The notes beneath the pieces were generated by a model. That model was given only the letters and a program-made list of their open reading frames with translations. It did no database searches and had not been told where the DNA came from. From PALSA-612 sp963846915 (GTDB taxonomy: Bacteria > Actinomycetota > Thermoleophilia > Gaiellales > Gaiellaceae), in NCBI GenBank assembly GCA_963846915.1, contig CAWJXV010000004.1, forward strand, positions 248,001 to 312,000: a stretch of DNA of 64,000 nt, written 5' to 3'. Position 1 is the stretch's first letter, and each line of letters opens with the position of its first letter. Shown here in pieces: positions 24,333 through 32,271 of the stretch. Position numbers and translations under genes: made by a program.

Positions 24333-25526
24333 TCAGGGCGTGCGCAGCTCAGTGAGCCGGCGCGCGAGATAGAGGCGCTCTGGACCCGCCGGGGCGACGG
24401 CGAGCGCGCGCTCGTACGCTGTGGCCGCTTCGTCGCCGCGGCCGAGCCGCCGCAGGAGATCGGCGCGGGCGGCGTGGAACTGGATGTAGTCGTCGAGCCC
24501 CTCGATCCGGTCGATCTGCTCCAGTCCGTGCTCTGGCCCGTCCGCCATCGCGACCGCCGCGGCGCGGTTCAGCTCGACGACCGGCGACGGCACGAGCCGC
24601 TCGAGTTCGCGGTAGAGGGCGACGATCTGCGGCCAGTCGGTCTCGCCGACCTCGGTGTGCAGCGCGGCGATCGCCGCCTGCAGCTGGTACGGCCCGACGC
24701 GCCGCAGACGGAGCGCCCGCTCGACGAGCTGGCGGCCCTCGTCGATCTCGGCCGTGTCCCAGAGCGACCGGTCCTGGCGCTCGAGCACGACGAGGCAGCC
24801 GTCGCCCGCGACGCGCGCGTCGCGCCGCGAATCGTGCAGCAGCATCAGTGCCAGCAGCCCGAGCGCTTCCGGCTCGTCCGGCATCAGCCCGGTCAGCATC
24901 CGCCCGAGGCGGATTGCCTCCGCGCCGAGGTCGTTCCGCGCCCGCGAGTAGCCCTCGTTGAACACGAGGTAGACGACGGCGAGGACGGCCGCGAGCCGGT
25001 CGGGCAGCAGGTGGTCGGGCGGGACACGGAAAGGAATGCCGGCAGCACGGATCTTCCGCTTCGCCCGCACGAGCCGCTGGGCCATCGTCTGCTCGCCCGT
25101 CAGGAACGCGCGCGCGATCTCCTCGGTCGTGAGGCCTCCGAGCAGCCGCAGCGTCAGCGCCACCTGCGCCTCGCGCGCCAGCGCCGGGTGGCAGCAGGTG
25201 AAGATCAACGCCAGCCGCTCGTCCGGGATCGTGCTCTCCATCTCGTCCTCCTCCTTGCCCTCGCGGGCCGCCGCCTCGAGCCGCTCGACCTCCGGCAGCT
25301 TCGTGTGGAGCGTTCGCTCGCGCCGCAGGCGGTCGATCGCGCGGTTTCGCGCCGTCGTCACGATCCAGCCAAGCGGGCTCGCCGGCAGGCCGTCCCGCGG
25401 CCAGCGCTCGACCGCGATCGCGAACGCGTCCTGGACGGAGTCCTCGGCGAGGTCGACGTCGCCGGTCACCCTGACGAGCGCGGCCACTGCCCGCCCCCAG
25501 TGCTCCCGGAAGACGTCCTCGATCAC
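24333..25526 (-). CDS. ECF sigma factor with C-terminal extension (ECF42 type)
   Basis: A 397-aa RNA polymerase sigma factor. The sigma2 region is DVDLAEDSVQDAFAIAVERW with ARNRAIDRLRRE, and sigma4 is GGLTTEEIARAFLTGEQTMA. The large C-terminal extension (~180-397) has TPR-like helices and PDEPEALGLLALMLLHDSRR, the hallmark of ECF42. Members are usually encoded beside DGPF/YCII-like proteins; none is present here. The extension is thought to take the place of an anti-sigma factor in this group. The start is a GTG. Confidence 0.9.
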   Translation of the reverse strand: MIEDVFREHWGRAVAALVRVTGDVDLAEDSVQDAFAIAVERWPRDGLPASPLGWIVTTARNRAIDRLRRERTLHTKLPEVERLEAAAREGKEEDEMESTIPDERLALIFTCCHPALAREAQVALTLRLLGGLTTEEIARAFLTGEQTMAQRLVRAKRKIRAAGIPFRVPPDHLLPDRLAAVLAVVYLVFNEGYSRARNDLGAEAIRLGRMLTGLMPDEPEALGLLALMLLHDSRRDARVAGDGCLVVLERQDRSLWDTAEIDEGRQLVERALRLRRVGPYQLQAAIAALHTEVGETDWPQIVALYRELERLVPSPVVELNRAAAVAMADGPEHGLEQIDRIEGLDDYIQFHAARADLLRRLGRGDEAATAYERALAVAPAGPERLYLARRLTELRTP

Positions 25527-25560
25527 GTCTTAAGAACGAACGGGCGCGCGGGAATCGACC

Positions 25561-26323
25561 TCACTCCGGGTCGGCGTAGTAGAGCGTCGTCTCGGCGGGC
25601 CGGAACCCCACCCGCGTGTAAACGGCCCGCGCGCCGTCCGAGCCGGGCGAGAGGAAGAGGAGCTCGGCGCCCTTGGCGGCAGCGGCCCGGGCGGCGGCAG
25701 CCGTCATCGCGGCGCCGATTCCTCGCCGGCGGGCGTGCGCGAGGACGCCGACTCCCGCGACCTCCGACAGCCCGTCGAGGGGCGGCGTCGCCGAGGCGAT
25801 CGCCACGGGCTCGCCGTCGAGCAGGCCGAGGAGCGACGGCCCGCGAGTCTCCGCCCGGACGAGCCACTCGCTCACGTCCTCGTCGGAGGCCTCCGGCTCG
25901 TCGCCCGCGCCGAAGGCCCGGCTGCCGACGGTGATCGTCGCGCGCGGGTCGTCCACGGCCGGAACGACGGTGAGGCCCCGAGCGGCAGGCGGATCGGCGA
26001 TCTCTCCGGCCGGGCACGTCATCAGCGGCGCGCGCAGCTCGACCTCGAAGCCGACCGCCTCGAGCGAGCCGCGCGAGCCCGGGCGCGAACCCCTCCACGT
26101 ACTCGAAGCGGGGCACCCGATCGCGTGACCGGAACGCCTCCCGCAGCACCTCCAGCGGCGCCGACAGGTCGCCTTCGGCCGGCTCGTCCGGGATGGCGTA
26201 GTTGAGATAGCGCAACCGGTCGCGCGGGTTGAAGAACGCCGTGAACGGCGGGATCGGGACGGCCTCCCAGAAGCCGTGCGCGGTCGTGCGCAGGTAGGAC
26301 TGGATGCGGTCGGCGCGCGTCAC
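25561..26323 (-). pseudogene. GNAT-family acetyltransferase, frameshifted
   Basis: Two frames together encode one ~254-aa protein. The N-terminal part (MTRADRIQSYLRTTAHGFWE ... RFEYVEGFAPGLAR) is in one frame. From about 26069 the matching continuation (SLEAVGFEVELRAPLMTCPA) is in another and runs to the stop at 25561. The C-terminal GNAT acetyl-CoA site is intact (VGVLAHARRRGIGAAMTAAA, YTRVGFRPAETTLYY). One extra base in the GCCGCGCG run at 26069-26076 explains the break. It may be a real mutation or a sequencing error. It lies between the sigma factor and a methyltransferase on the same strand. Confidence 0.8.
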
Positions 26324-26334
26324 CGCGCCGAAGG

Positions 26335-26964
26335 CTACGCGGGCTTCAGCGCGTGGCCGAGGACGAACGGCCTGACGATCTTCGGCGACCCGTCCGCCAG
26401 CTCGCCGTGCTCGACGTCCTCCACGTCGAAGGCCGCCTGGATCCGCGGCAGCGTGTCACGGTTGCAGTGGCAGCCGAAGCAGACGGCCTTCCAGAGTCCT
26501 GCGTATCGATCCTGCTTGCGCGCGAGCTTCGGATCGTCCGACCGCACGTGCTCCGTGAACAGGTACCTGCCCCCCGGCTTCAGCACCCGCCGCATCTCGG
26601 CCAGCACGGGGTCCTGCTCGTCGACCGAGCAGAGGACGAACGAGGCGACGACCGTGTCGAAGGAGTCGTCCGCGTAGGGCAGCTTCTCACCTGGCGTGCG
26701 GGCGGTCACGATCTCGCGCCCGACCGTGGCTGCGCGTTTTTTCGCGCGTTTGAGCATGCCGTCGAGCCTGTCGGTGACGACCAGCTCGGTCACGCCCGGC
26801 GGGTAGTGGGGAAGATTGAAGCCGGTGCCGGCGCCGACCTCGAGCACGCGGCCCTCCGCCGGCGCGAGGAGCTTCTGCCGGAGCTCGATCACGACCGGCT
26901 TCTTCTCGAACTGGCCGCCGAAGACGTCGGTCATGAACGGGGCGAGATGGTCGCCGAGGCCCAT
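26335..26964 (-). CDS. Class I SAM-dependent methyltransferase
   Basis: A 209-aa methyltransferase of the UbiE/METTL7-like group. Motif I is VLEVGAGTGFNLPHYPPGV; later motifs are VVASFVLCSVDEQDPVLAEM and LKPGGRYLFTEHV. The start is placed at ATG 26964 (MGLGDHLAPFMTD), as the upstream frame reads back across the divergent promoter. The CATACT sequence 7 nt upstream could be its -10 box. The substrate is unknown; relatives methylate lipids or quinones. Confidence 0.85.
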   Translation of the reverse strand: MGLGDHLAPFMTDVFGGQFEKKPVVIELRQKLLAPAEGRVLEVGAGTGFNLPHYPPGVTELVVTDRLDGMLKRAKKRAATVGREIVTARTPGEKLPYADDSFDTVVASFVLCSVDEQDPVLAEMRRVLKPGGRYLFTEHVRSDDPKLARKQDRYAGLWKAVCFGCHCNRDTLPRIQAAFDVEDVEHGELADGSPKIVRPFVLGHALKPA

Positions 26965-26998
26965 GCGGCGGAGTATGGCGCATTCATAGAATCGGCAC
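26965..26998. promoter_or_regulatory. Compact divergent promoter region
   Basis: Only 34 bp separate the two start codons. TAGAAT at 26987-26992 is 6 nt before the GTG of the NIPSNAP gene. CATACT (complement of 26972-26977) is 7 nt before the ATG of the methyltransferase. Neither gene has a ribosome site, so both mRNAs are probably leaderless. Confidence 0.55.
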
Positions 26999-27313
26999 GT
27001 GATCGTCGAGGAGCGCACCTACCACGTGATCACGGGCAAGCTGCCCGAGGTCGTCGAGCTGTACGAGCAGGAGGGGATCGCGCTCCAGCAGGAGTACCTC
27101 GGGAATCTGCTCGGCTGGTTCACGGTCGACGTCGGTGAGCTCTCCTCTGTCGTCAGCCTCTGGGGCTACGAGGGGTACGGCGAGCGCGAGCGCCGGCGCG
27201 CCGAGCTGCTGAAAGACGAGCGCTGGCAGGCGTTCCTCGCGCGGCTGCAGCCGCTCCTGCACACGCAGTGGAACCGGATCCTGGTGCCGACCTCGTTCTC
27301 CCCGATCAGGTGA
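26999..27313 (+). CDS. NIPSNAP-family protein
   Basis: A 104-aa dimeric alpha/beta-barrel (ferredoxin-like) protein. VEERTYHVITGKLPEVVELY and ELSSVVSLWGYEGYGERERR match the NIPSNAP fold. In bacteria these often accompany catabolic enzymes, but the reaction is unknown. The GTG at 26999 is leaderless by its TAGAAT box. It ends 34 nt before the SDR, and the 23-bp operator lies in that gap, so the SDR operon is probably controlled separately. Confidence 0.82.
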   Translation: MIVEERTYHVITGKLPEVVELYEQEGIALQQEYLGNLLGWFTVDVGELSSVVSLWGYEGYGERERRRAELLKDERWQAFLARLQPLLHTQWNRILVPTSFSPIR

Positions 27314-27316
27314 CGA

Positions 27317-27339
27317 CCTTGCAACAAGTTGTTACAAGG
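27317..27339. promoter_or_regulatory. 23-bp palindromic operator at the head of the six-gene operon
   Basis: CCTTGCAACA, then A-G-T, then TGTTACAAGG. Eleven base pairs surround the centre G with a single mismatched pair (C at 27322, A at 27334). The first ten bases are identical to the site at 5006-5028 read on its minus strand. The site ends 8 nt before the GTG start of the SDR. Confidence 0.75.
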
Positions 27340-27347
27340 CGGCTCGG

Positions 27348-28070
27348 GTGAGCGGGTCGCTCGATGACAAGGTCGCGATCGTCACCGGCGGCGCGCAGGG
27401 GATCGGCCGGGCGATCGCCGAGGGGCTCGAGCGCGAGGGCGCGAAGGTGGTGGTCGCCGACCTCGACCCGCCCGAGGGCGGGATCCGTGCGGACGTGTCC
27501 AGCGAGGCCGACGTCGAGGCGATGGTGCGCGAGACCGTCGAGCGCCACGGCGGCCTCGACATCCTCGTCAACAACGCCGGTCTCTACGCGTCGCTGCCGA
27601 TGCGGCCGTTCGACCAGATCCCGCTCGAGGAGTGGCGGCAGGTGATGGACGTCAACGTCGCCTCGATGTTCCTGACGTGCCGCGCGGTCGTGCCGCTCAT
27701 GCGCGAGCGCGACGGCGGCAAGATCGTGAACATCTCGTCCGGGACGCCGTTCCGCGGGGTGCCGTTCCTGCTCCACTACGTGACGAGCAAGGGTGCGATC
27801 GTCGCCTTCACGCGCGCGCTCGCGAGGGAGCTCGGCAAGGACTCGATCCACGTGAACTGCGTCGCGCCCGGCTTCACGATGACCGACGGGGTCCTGGCCA
27901 ACCCCGACGTGGTCGAGAAGCTGCGCGACGCCTCTGTCGCGGCGCGGACGATCCAGCGCGACCAGGTGCCTGAGGACGTCGTCGGAGCGGTCGTCTTCTT
28001 CTGCAGTCCCGGCGCCTCGTTCGTGACCGGCCAGACAATGGTCATCGACGGCGGCCAGTACTTCCATTGA
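27348..28070 (+). CDS. Short-chain dehydrogenase/reductase
   Basis: A 240-aa SDR oxidoreductase. It shows VTGGAQGIGRAIAE for NAD(P), DADLDPPEG-like acidic turn, NNAGLY, the catalytic Ser in NISSGTPFRG and HYVTSKGAIVAFTRAL with the YxxxK pair. It is the first gene of an operon of six: SDR, cupin, ThDP enzyme, SRPBCC, RidA, amidase. The start is GTG at 27348, directly after the 23-bp operator, so the gene is likely repressed until an inducer is present. The stop overlaps the next start as TTGA. Confidence 0.9.
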   Translation: MSGSLDDKVAIVTGGAQGIGRAIAEGLEREGAKVVVADLDPPEGGIRADVSSEADVEAMVRETVERHGGLDILVNNAGLYASLPMRPFDQIPLEEWRQVMDVNVASMFLTCRAVVPLMRERDGGKIVNISSGTPFRGVPFLLHYVTSKGAIVAFTRALARELGKDSIHVNCVAPGFTMTDGVLANPDVVEKLRDASVAARTIQRDQVPEDVVGAVVFFCSPGASFVTGQTMVIDGGQYFH

Positions 28071-28555
28071 GGGTCGCGCGCTTTCCCGACGGCGTGGTCA
28101 CCGGCGCCGGCTCTCGCGTCGTCTACGACGTCGTTCGCGACGAGGCGCACTTCGGCGCCGCCAGCGTCGACGGCGACGCGATCGTCTGGGAGGTCGACGA
28201 GCGTCCCGAGGGAGAGTGGCTCGTCCGTTGCGACCGCGTCGATTTCCCGCCGGGCGGTGTCGCGTACCTGCACACCCATCCCGGCCCCGGGATCCGCGTG
28301 CTGCTCGAAGGGAGCATCCGGATCGACTCCGCGGGCGAGTCGCACGAGTACGGGCCGGGGGAGTGGTGGTACGAGAGCGGGCCGGAGCCTGTGTTCGCCG
28401 CAGCGTCGGAGGACGAGCAGACGGCGTTCGTGCGCGTGATGCTCGTCCCGCGCGAGCTCGAGGGGCAGCGAACGATCCGGTATGTCGATCCGACCGACGA
28501 CGAGAAGCCGAAGCTCCAGCGGGCGCGGATCTACTTCGAGCATCCCCTGGCGTGA
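28067..28555 (+). CDS. Cupin-domain protein
   Basis: A 162-aa cupin. The first motif, YLHTHPGPGIRVLLEGSIRI, has two His residues and the expected Gly pattern; the second region, YGPGEWWYESGPEPVFAA, has no clear last His, so metal binding may be partial. The start is TTG at 28067, inside TTGA with the SDR stop, which matches the coupling style of the operon; no better start exists nearby. Its end overlaps the ThDP enzyme start (GTGA). Confidence 0.8.
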   Translation: MRVARFPDGVVTGAGSRVVYDVVRDEAHFGAASVDGDAIVWEVDERPEGEWLVRCDRVDFPPGGVAYLHTHPGPGIRVLLEGSIRIDSAGESHEYGPGEWWYESGPEPVFAAASEDEQTAFVRVMLVPRELEGQRTIRYVDPTDDEKPKLQRARIYFEHPLA

Positions 28556-30213
28556 GTCGCACCGGCGGCCAGGTCCTGGTCGATCAGCTCGAGCTGCACG
28601 GCGTCGAGCACGCGTTCTGCGTGCCGGGCGAGAGCTACCTGCCCGTGCTCGACGCGCTCCACGACGCGAACATCCGGTTGATCTCGTGCCGCCACGAGGC
28701 GGCTGCGGCGAACATGGCCGAGGCGTACGGGAAGCTGACCGGCCGGCCGGGAGTCTGTCTCGTCACGCGCGGCCCGGGGGCGACGCACGCGAGCGTCGGC
28801 GTCCACATCGCCTCGCAGGACTCGACGCCGATGATCCTGCTCGTCGGCCAGGCGCCGCGTCCCTTCCTCGGGCGGGACGCGTTCCAGGAGCTCGACTACC
28901 CGCACGCGTTCGGCGGGCTCGGCCTCGCCAAGCTCGCCGTGGAGGCCGACGCGGCGGAACGACTGCCGGAGCTGGTCGCGCACGCCTTCTCGGCCGCAGC
29001 CGGCGGTCGGCCCGGACCTGTCGTGCTCGCGCTCCCGGAGGACGTGCTCTTCGAGGAGACCGATGTGGAGGACGGCGCTCCGGCGAACGTCGCCCGTCCC
29101 GCCCCGGGAGAGGACGACCTGGCCCGGCTCGGCGACCTGCTGGCGGGCTCGGAGCGGCCGCTCGCGATCGTCGGCGAGGGCGGCTGGACGCCGGAGACGG
29201 CCACGGACGTGCTCGCCTTCTGCGAGCAGAACCGGATCCCGGTCGCCGCGTCGTTCCGCTGCCAGGACTACGTCGACAACCGCTCCGACGTCTACGCGGG
29301 GCATCTCACCCTCGGGATGGACGCGAAGCTCGCACGTCACGTCGAGGAGGCCGACGTGATCCTCGCGCTCGGCGGCAGGCTCGGCGAGGTGACGACTCGC
29401 GGCTACACGCTGCTGGAAGCGCCGCGCCCTCGCCAGGCGCTCGTCCACGCGCATCCCGACCCGGGCGAGCTCGGCCGCGTCTACGAGCCGGACCTGTCGA
29501 TCGTCGCCGCGCTACCGGAGCTTGCCGCCGCGCTGGGGCGGCTCGGCGTCCTCGATCCCTCGCGCTGGTGCCGCTGGGCGGAAGCTGCCCGCGCCGACTA
29601 CGAAGCGAGCCTCGTGCGCCGTCCGCTGCCCGGCGGCGTCGATCTGGGCGAGGTGATCGCGTTCCTGCGCGGGCGACTGCCCGACGATGCGGTGCTCGCC
29701 TGCGGCGCCGGCAACTTCACGGTCTGGGTGCACCGCTACTTCGAGTTCTCGCGCTTTCCGACGCAGCTCGCCCCGCGCGCGGGGGCAATGGGCTACGGGC
29801 TCCCGGCGGCGCTCACTGCGAAGGTGCTCGACCCCGCGCGGCCCGCCGTCTGCATCGCGGGCGACGGCGACTTCATGATGAGCGCGGCCGAGCTGGCCAC
29901 GGCCGTCCAGTACGGGCTCGAAGTGATCGTCCTCGTCGTCGACAACGGCATGTACGGGACGATTCGCATGCACCAGGAGCGGCTCTATCCCGGTCGCGTC
30001 GTCGGCACCGACCTCGTCAACCCGGACTTCGCCGCCTTCGCGCGCTCGTTCGGCTGCCACGCCGAGACCGTCGAGCGGACGGAGGAGGTCGAGGCCGCGT
30101 TCGACCGGGCCGTCGCGTCCGGCAAGCCGGCCGTGATCCACCTGCGCGTCGACCAGGAGGCGATCCACCCGCGCCAGACGATCTCGGAGATTCGCGCCGC
30201 CGCGGGCGAATAG
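28552..30213 (+). CDS. Thiamine-diphosphate-dependent enzyme (acetolactate synthase-like family)
   Basis: A 553-aa three-domain ThDP enzyme. The N-terminal PYR domain has the cofactor-activating Glu in ISCRHEAAAANMAEAYGKLT. The middle domain covers ~190-330. The C-terminal PP domain has the metal/diphosphate motif GDGDFMMSAAELATAVQYGL followed by VDNG. Family members include acetolactate synthase, benzoylformate decarboxylase, oxalyl-CoA decarboxylase and others. The large FAD-contact signatures of true acetolactate synthase are not obvious, and no regulatory subunit is nearby, so a catabolic lyase or decarboxylase is more likely. It is coupled to the cupin by GTGA. Confidence 0.87.
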   Translation: MSRTGGQVLVDQLELHGVEHAFCVPGESYLPVLDALHDANIRLISCRHEAAAANMAEAYGKLTGRPGVCLVTRGPGATHASVGVHIASQDSTPMILLVGQAPRPFLGRDAFQELDYPHAFGGLGLAKLAVEADAAERLPELVAHAFSAAAGGRPGPVVLALPEDVLFEETDVEDGAPANVARPAPGEDDLARLGDLLAGSERPLAIVGEGGWTPETATDVLAFCEQNRIPVAASFRCQDYVDNRSDVYAGHLTLGMDAKLARHVEEADVILALGGRLGEVTTRGYTLLEAPRPRQALVHAHPDPGELGRVYEPDLSIVAALPELAAALGRLGVLDPSRWCRWAEAARADYEASLVRRPLPGGVDLGEVIAFLRGRLPDDAVLACGAGNFTVWVHRYFEFSRFPTQLAPRAGAMGYGLPAALTAKVLDPARPAVCIAGDGDFMMSAAELATAVQYGLEVIVLVVDNGMYGTIRMHQERLYPGRVVGTDLVNPDFAAFARSFGCHAETVERTEEVEAAFDRAVASGKPAVIHLRVDQEAIHPRQTISEIRAAAGE

Positions 30214-30216
30214 GCT
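30211..30216 (+). promoter_or_regulatory. -10 box TAGGCT made from a stop codon
   Basis: TAGGCT starts with the TAG stop codon of the ThDP gene. Transcription from it would give a short leader holding the GAGAGGAGCGAC ribosome site of the SRPBCC gene. It could give the last three genes of the operon extra expression. Confidence 0.4.
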
Positions 30217-30240
30217 TACGTCCCGCACGAGAGGAGCGAC

Positions 30241-30684
30241 ATGGCGAAGGCGTACTACTCGACGATCATCGACGCGCCCGTGGACAGGGTCTGGGCGGCG
30301 GCCCGCGACTTCAACGGGCTCGGCACGTGGAACGCGGAGATGGTGCCGTCCTGCGAGATCGAGGACGGCAAGTCGGGTGACCAGGTCGGCGCGATCCGCA
30401 ACTTCAAGCTCGCGAACGGCGCGCACCTGCGGGAGAAGCTGCACGAGCACTCGGACCGCGACCGCACGTACTCCTACGACTTCCAGCAGCATCCGTTCGA
30501 GGGCGTCGAGAACTACTACGCCACGATCCACTTCCTCCCGATCACCGACACGAACCAGACCTTCGTCGAGTGGTCGACGACGTTCGACTGCGCGCCCGAC
30601 CAGATCGATCACTGGGAGGGCTTCTACGCGACGCAGGTGTTCACCGGCGCGCTCGAGGCCCTGAAGGCGTACGTGGCGACGTGA
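30241..30684 (+). CDS. SRPBCC-family protein
   Basis: A 147-aa START/Bet-v1-like ligand-binding protein. AYYSTIIDAPVDRVWAAARD opens the fold, and the C-terminal long helix is TQVFTGALEALKAYV. Bacterial members bind hydrophobic small molecules or act as aromatase/cyclase-like enzymes. A good GAGAGGAG ribosome site precedes the ATG; this is the only junction of the operon with a real spacer (27 nt). The stop overlaps the RidA start (GTGA). Confidence 0.85.
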   Translation: MAKAYYSTIIDAPVDRVWAAARDFNGLGTWNAEMVPSCEIEDGKSGDQVGAIRNFKLANGAHLREKLHEHSDRDRTYSYDFQQHPFEGVENYYATIHFLPITDTNQTFVEWSTTFDCAPDQIDHWEGFYATQVFTGALEALKAYVAT

Positions 30685-31073
30685 GCGACCGGCAGGAGTA
30701 CCGGGTCGAGGGGCTGCCCGAGCCATTCTCCCACTACACCGATGCGGTGCGCGCCGGCAACCTCCTGTTCGTGTCCGGCTGCGTATCGGTCGACGCGGAG
30801 GGCCAGGTCGTGGGTGTCGGCGACGTGGTCGCGCAGGCGCGGCAGGTGTTCTCGAACATCGGGCTCGCCCTGGCCGCGGCGGGCGCATCGTTCGGCGACG
30901 TGGTCAAGGTGACGACGTTCCTCACCGACATCGGCGACCGCGCGCGGATCAATCCGGTGCGGCAGGAGTTCTTCGGCGACGCGCGGCCGGCGAGCACGCT
31001 CGTCGAGGTCTCGGCACTCGTGCTGCCGGAGTTCCTGATCGAGGTCGAGGCGGTCGCGCTGATTCCGTCGTGA
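30681..31073 (+). CDS. RidA/YjgF-family enamine or imine deaminase
   Basis: A 130-aa trimeric protein of the Rid family, which hydrolyses reactive enamines or imines to ketones and ammonia. The motif ARPASTLVEVSALVLPEFLI has the Arg at the carboxylate-binding position. LLFVSGCVSVDAEGQVVGVG is the usual first strand pair. Within a catabolic operon such proteins often serve as dedicated deaminases (for example 2-aminomuconate deaminase). GTGA overlaps couple it to both neighbours. The amidase next to it strengthens the case for a nitrogenous substrate. Confidence 0.87.
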   Translation: MSDRQEYRVEGLPEPFSHYTDAVRAGNLLFVSGCVSVDAEGQVVGVGDVVAQARQVFSNIGLALAAAGASFGDVVKVTTFLTDIGDRARINPVRQEFFGDARPASTLVEVSALVLPEFLIEVEAVALIPS

Positions 31074-32179
31074 GCGTCGATCCCTACAACGCGCTGATCA
31101 CCGCCGTCGAGCCCGGGGAGGCGAAGCCCGGGCCTCTGTCCGGCAAGCGGCTCCTCGTCAAGGACCTGATCGACACGGCGGGGATCCGGACGACCTACGG
31201 TTCGCAGATCTACGGCGACCACGTGCCGGAGCGGACGGCACCGGCCGTCACGAAGCTCTTGGACGCGGGTGCCGTGCTCGTCGGGAAGTCGAACCTGCCC
31301 GAGTTCGCGTGGGCGGTGATGGGCCAGAACCCGTTCTACGGGACGGTGCACAACCCGGTCGCGCCGGGGAAGACGACCGGCGGCTCGAGCTCCGGGAATG
31401 CCGCGGCGCTCGCCGCGGACCTCTGTGACATCTCGCTCGGGACGGACACGGGCTGCTCGATCCGGCTGCCGTCGGCGTGCTGCGAGACCGTCGGGCTGAA
31501 GCCGCGGTGGGGCTCGATCGGGATGGAGGGCGTGTTCCCTCTGTGCCCGACGCTGGACACGCTCGGGCCGATGGCGACGACGGTCGAGGACGTGGCGCTC
31601 GTGTGGTCGGTGCTCAAGGGCGAGCCGGTGCCCGAGCCGCGGCTCGAGGGGCTTGTGGTCGGGCTTCTGCGGCAGCCGCCGATGGTAGGTGACGGCCGGG
31701 AGACCGAGCCGAGCGACCTCGCCGAGGGCTGGGCGGCCGACCTCGAGCGACTCGGCGCGCGGGTCGTCGAGGCGCGTGTGCCCGAGCCGTCCGCGAGCAC
31801 CTGGCCCGTCTTCAACCACGAGGCGCTGGAGTCGCACCGCGCCACGTTCCCTGCGCGCGCCGCGGAGTACTCGGACGTCTGCCGGACGAAACTCGAGGCG
31901 GCCCAGAAGACGACGCCGGCCGAGGTCGAGGCGGCGTACCGCGCGCTCGAGGAGTGGCGTCGCTTCGAGCCCGGTGTCGATCTCTACGTCGCGCCCTGCT
32001 ACACGCAGGAGCTGCCGGCGGAGGACGCGGACGAGCTCGAGGTGCGCCTGCGCTTCTCCGAGTTCCTGCGTTGGGTCAACCTGATCGGCTGGGCCGGCCT
32101 CGCGATCGGCAACCTGCAGCTGATCGCGCCGCACGACGAGACCGCGCTCGCCGCCGGCCTCGCCTGGGTCCTCGGCTGA
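31070..32179 (+). CDS. Amidase (amidase-signature family)
   Basis: A 369-aa Ser-Ser-Lys amidase. Lys is in RLLVKDLIDTAG, the first Ser in TTGGSSSGNAAA, and the acyl-enzyme Ser in GTDTGCSIRLPSACC, where the usual GGS is GCS. At 369 aa it is somewhat shorter than typical amidase-signature enzymes (450-500 aa), with the shortening after the signature core. It would release ammonia or an amine from an amide or ureido intermediate, and it closes the six-gene operon. A perfect hairpin follows 6 nt after the stop. Confidence 0.88.
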   Translation: MSVDPYNALITAVEPGEAKPGPLSGKRLLVKDLIDTAGIRTTYGSQIYGDHVPERTAPAVTKLLDAGAVLVGKSNLPEFAWAVMGQNPFYGTVHNPVAPGKTTGGSSSGNAAALAADLCDISLGTDTGCSIRLPSACCETVGLKPRWGSIGMEGVFPLCPTLDTLGPMATTVEDVALVWSVLKGEPVPEPRLEGLVVGLLRQPPMVGDGRETEPSDLAEGWAADLERLGARVVEARVPEPSASTWPVFNHEALESHRATFPARAAEYSDVCRTKLEAAQKTTPAEVEAAYRALEEWRRFEPGVDLYVAPCYTQELPAEDADELEVRLRFSEFLRWVNLIGWAGLAIGNLQLIAPHDETALAAGLAWVLG

Positions 32180-32185
32180 AACGCA

Positions 32186-32202
32186 AGCCGCGTGGCGCGG
32201 CT
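32186..32202 (+). terminator. Stem-loop after the amidase gene
   Basis: AGCCGCG, loop TGG, CGCGGCT: a perfect 7-bp stem 6 nt after the stop codon, without a T-tract. It blends into the GGGAC repeat that follows. Confidence 0.6.
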
Positions 32203-32245
32203 CTCGCGCGAAAGTCGTGACTCCCGCGTTCAGGGACTGTCCCTC
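32201..32245 (+). repeat. GGGAC-type palindromic repeat
   Basis: TCGCGCGAAAGTCGTGACTC precedes CCGCGTTC and the core AGGGACTGTCCCT at 32232-32244. Confidence 0.8.
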
Positions 32246-32271
32246 GCGCGGCGCCCGCCGGGCCCTCCGTC

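Noticed and set aside
28216..28551. Longer ThDP enzyme start
   Set aside because: The extension is a shadow of the cupin gene; GTG 28552 overlaps the cupin stop and begins the PYR domain correctly.
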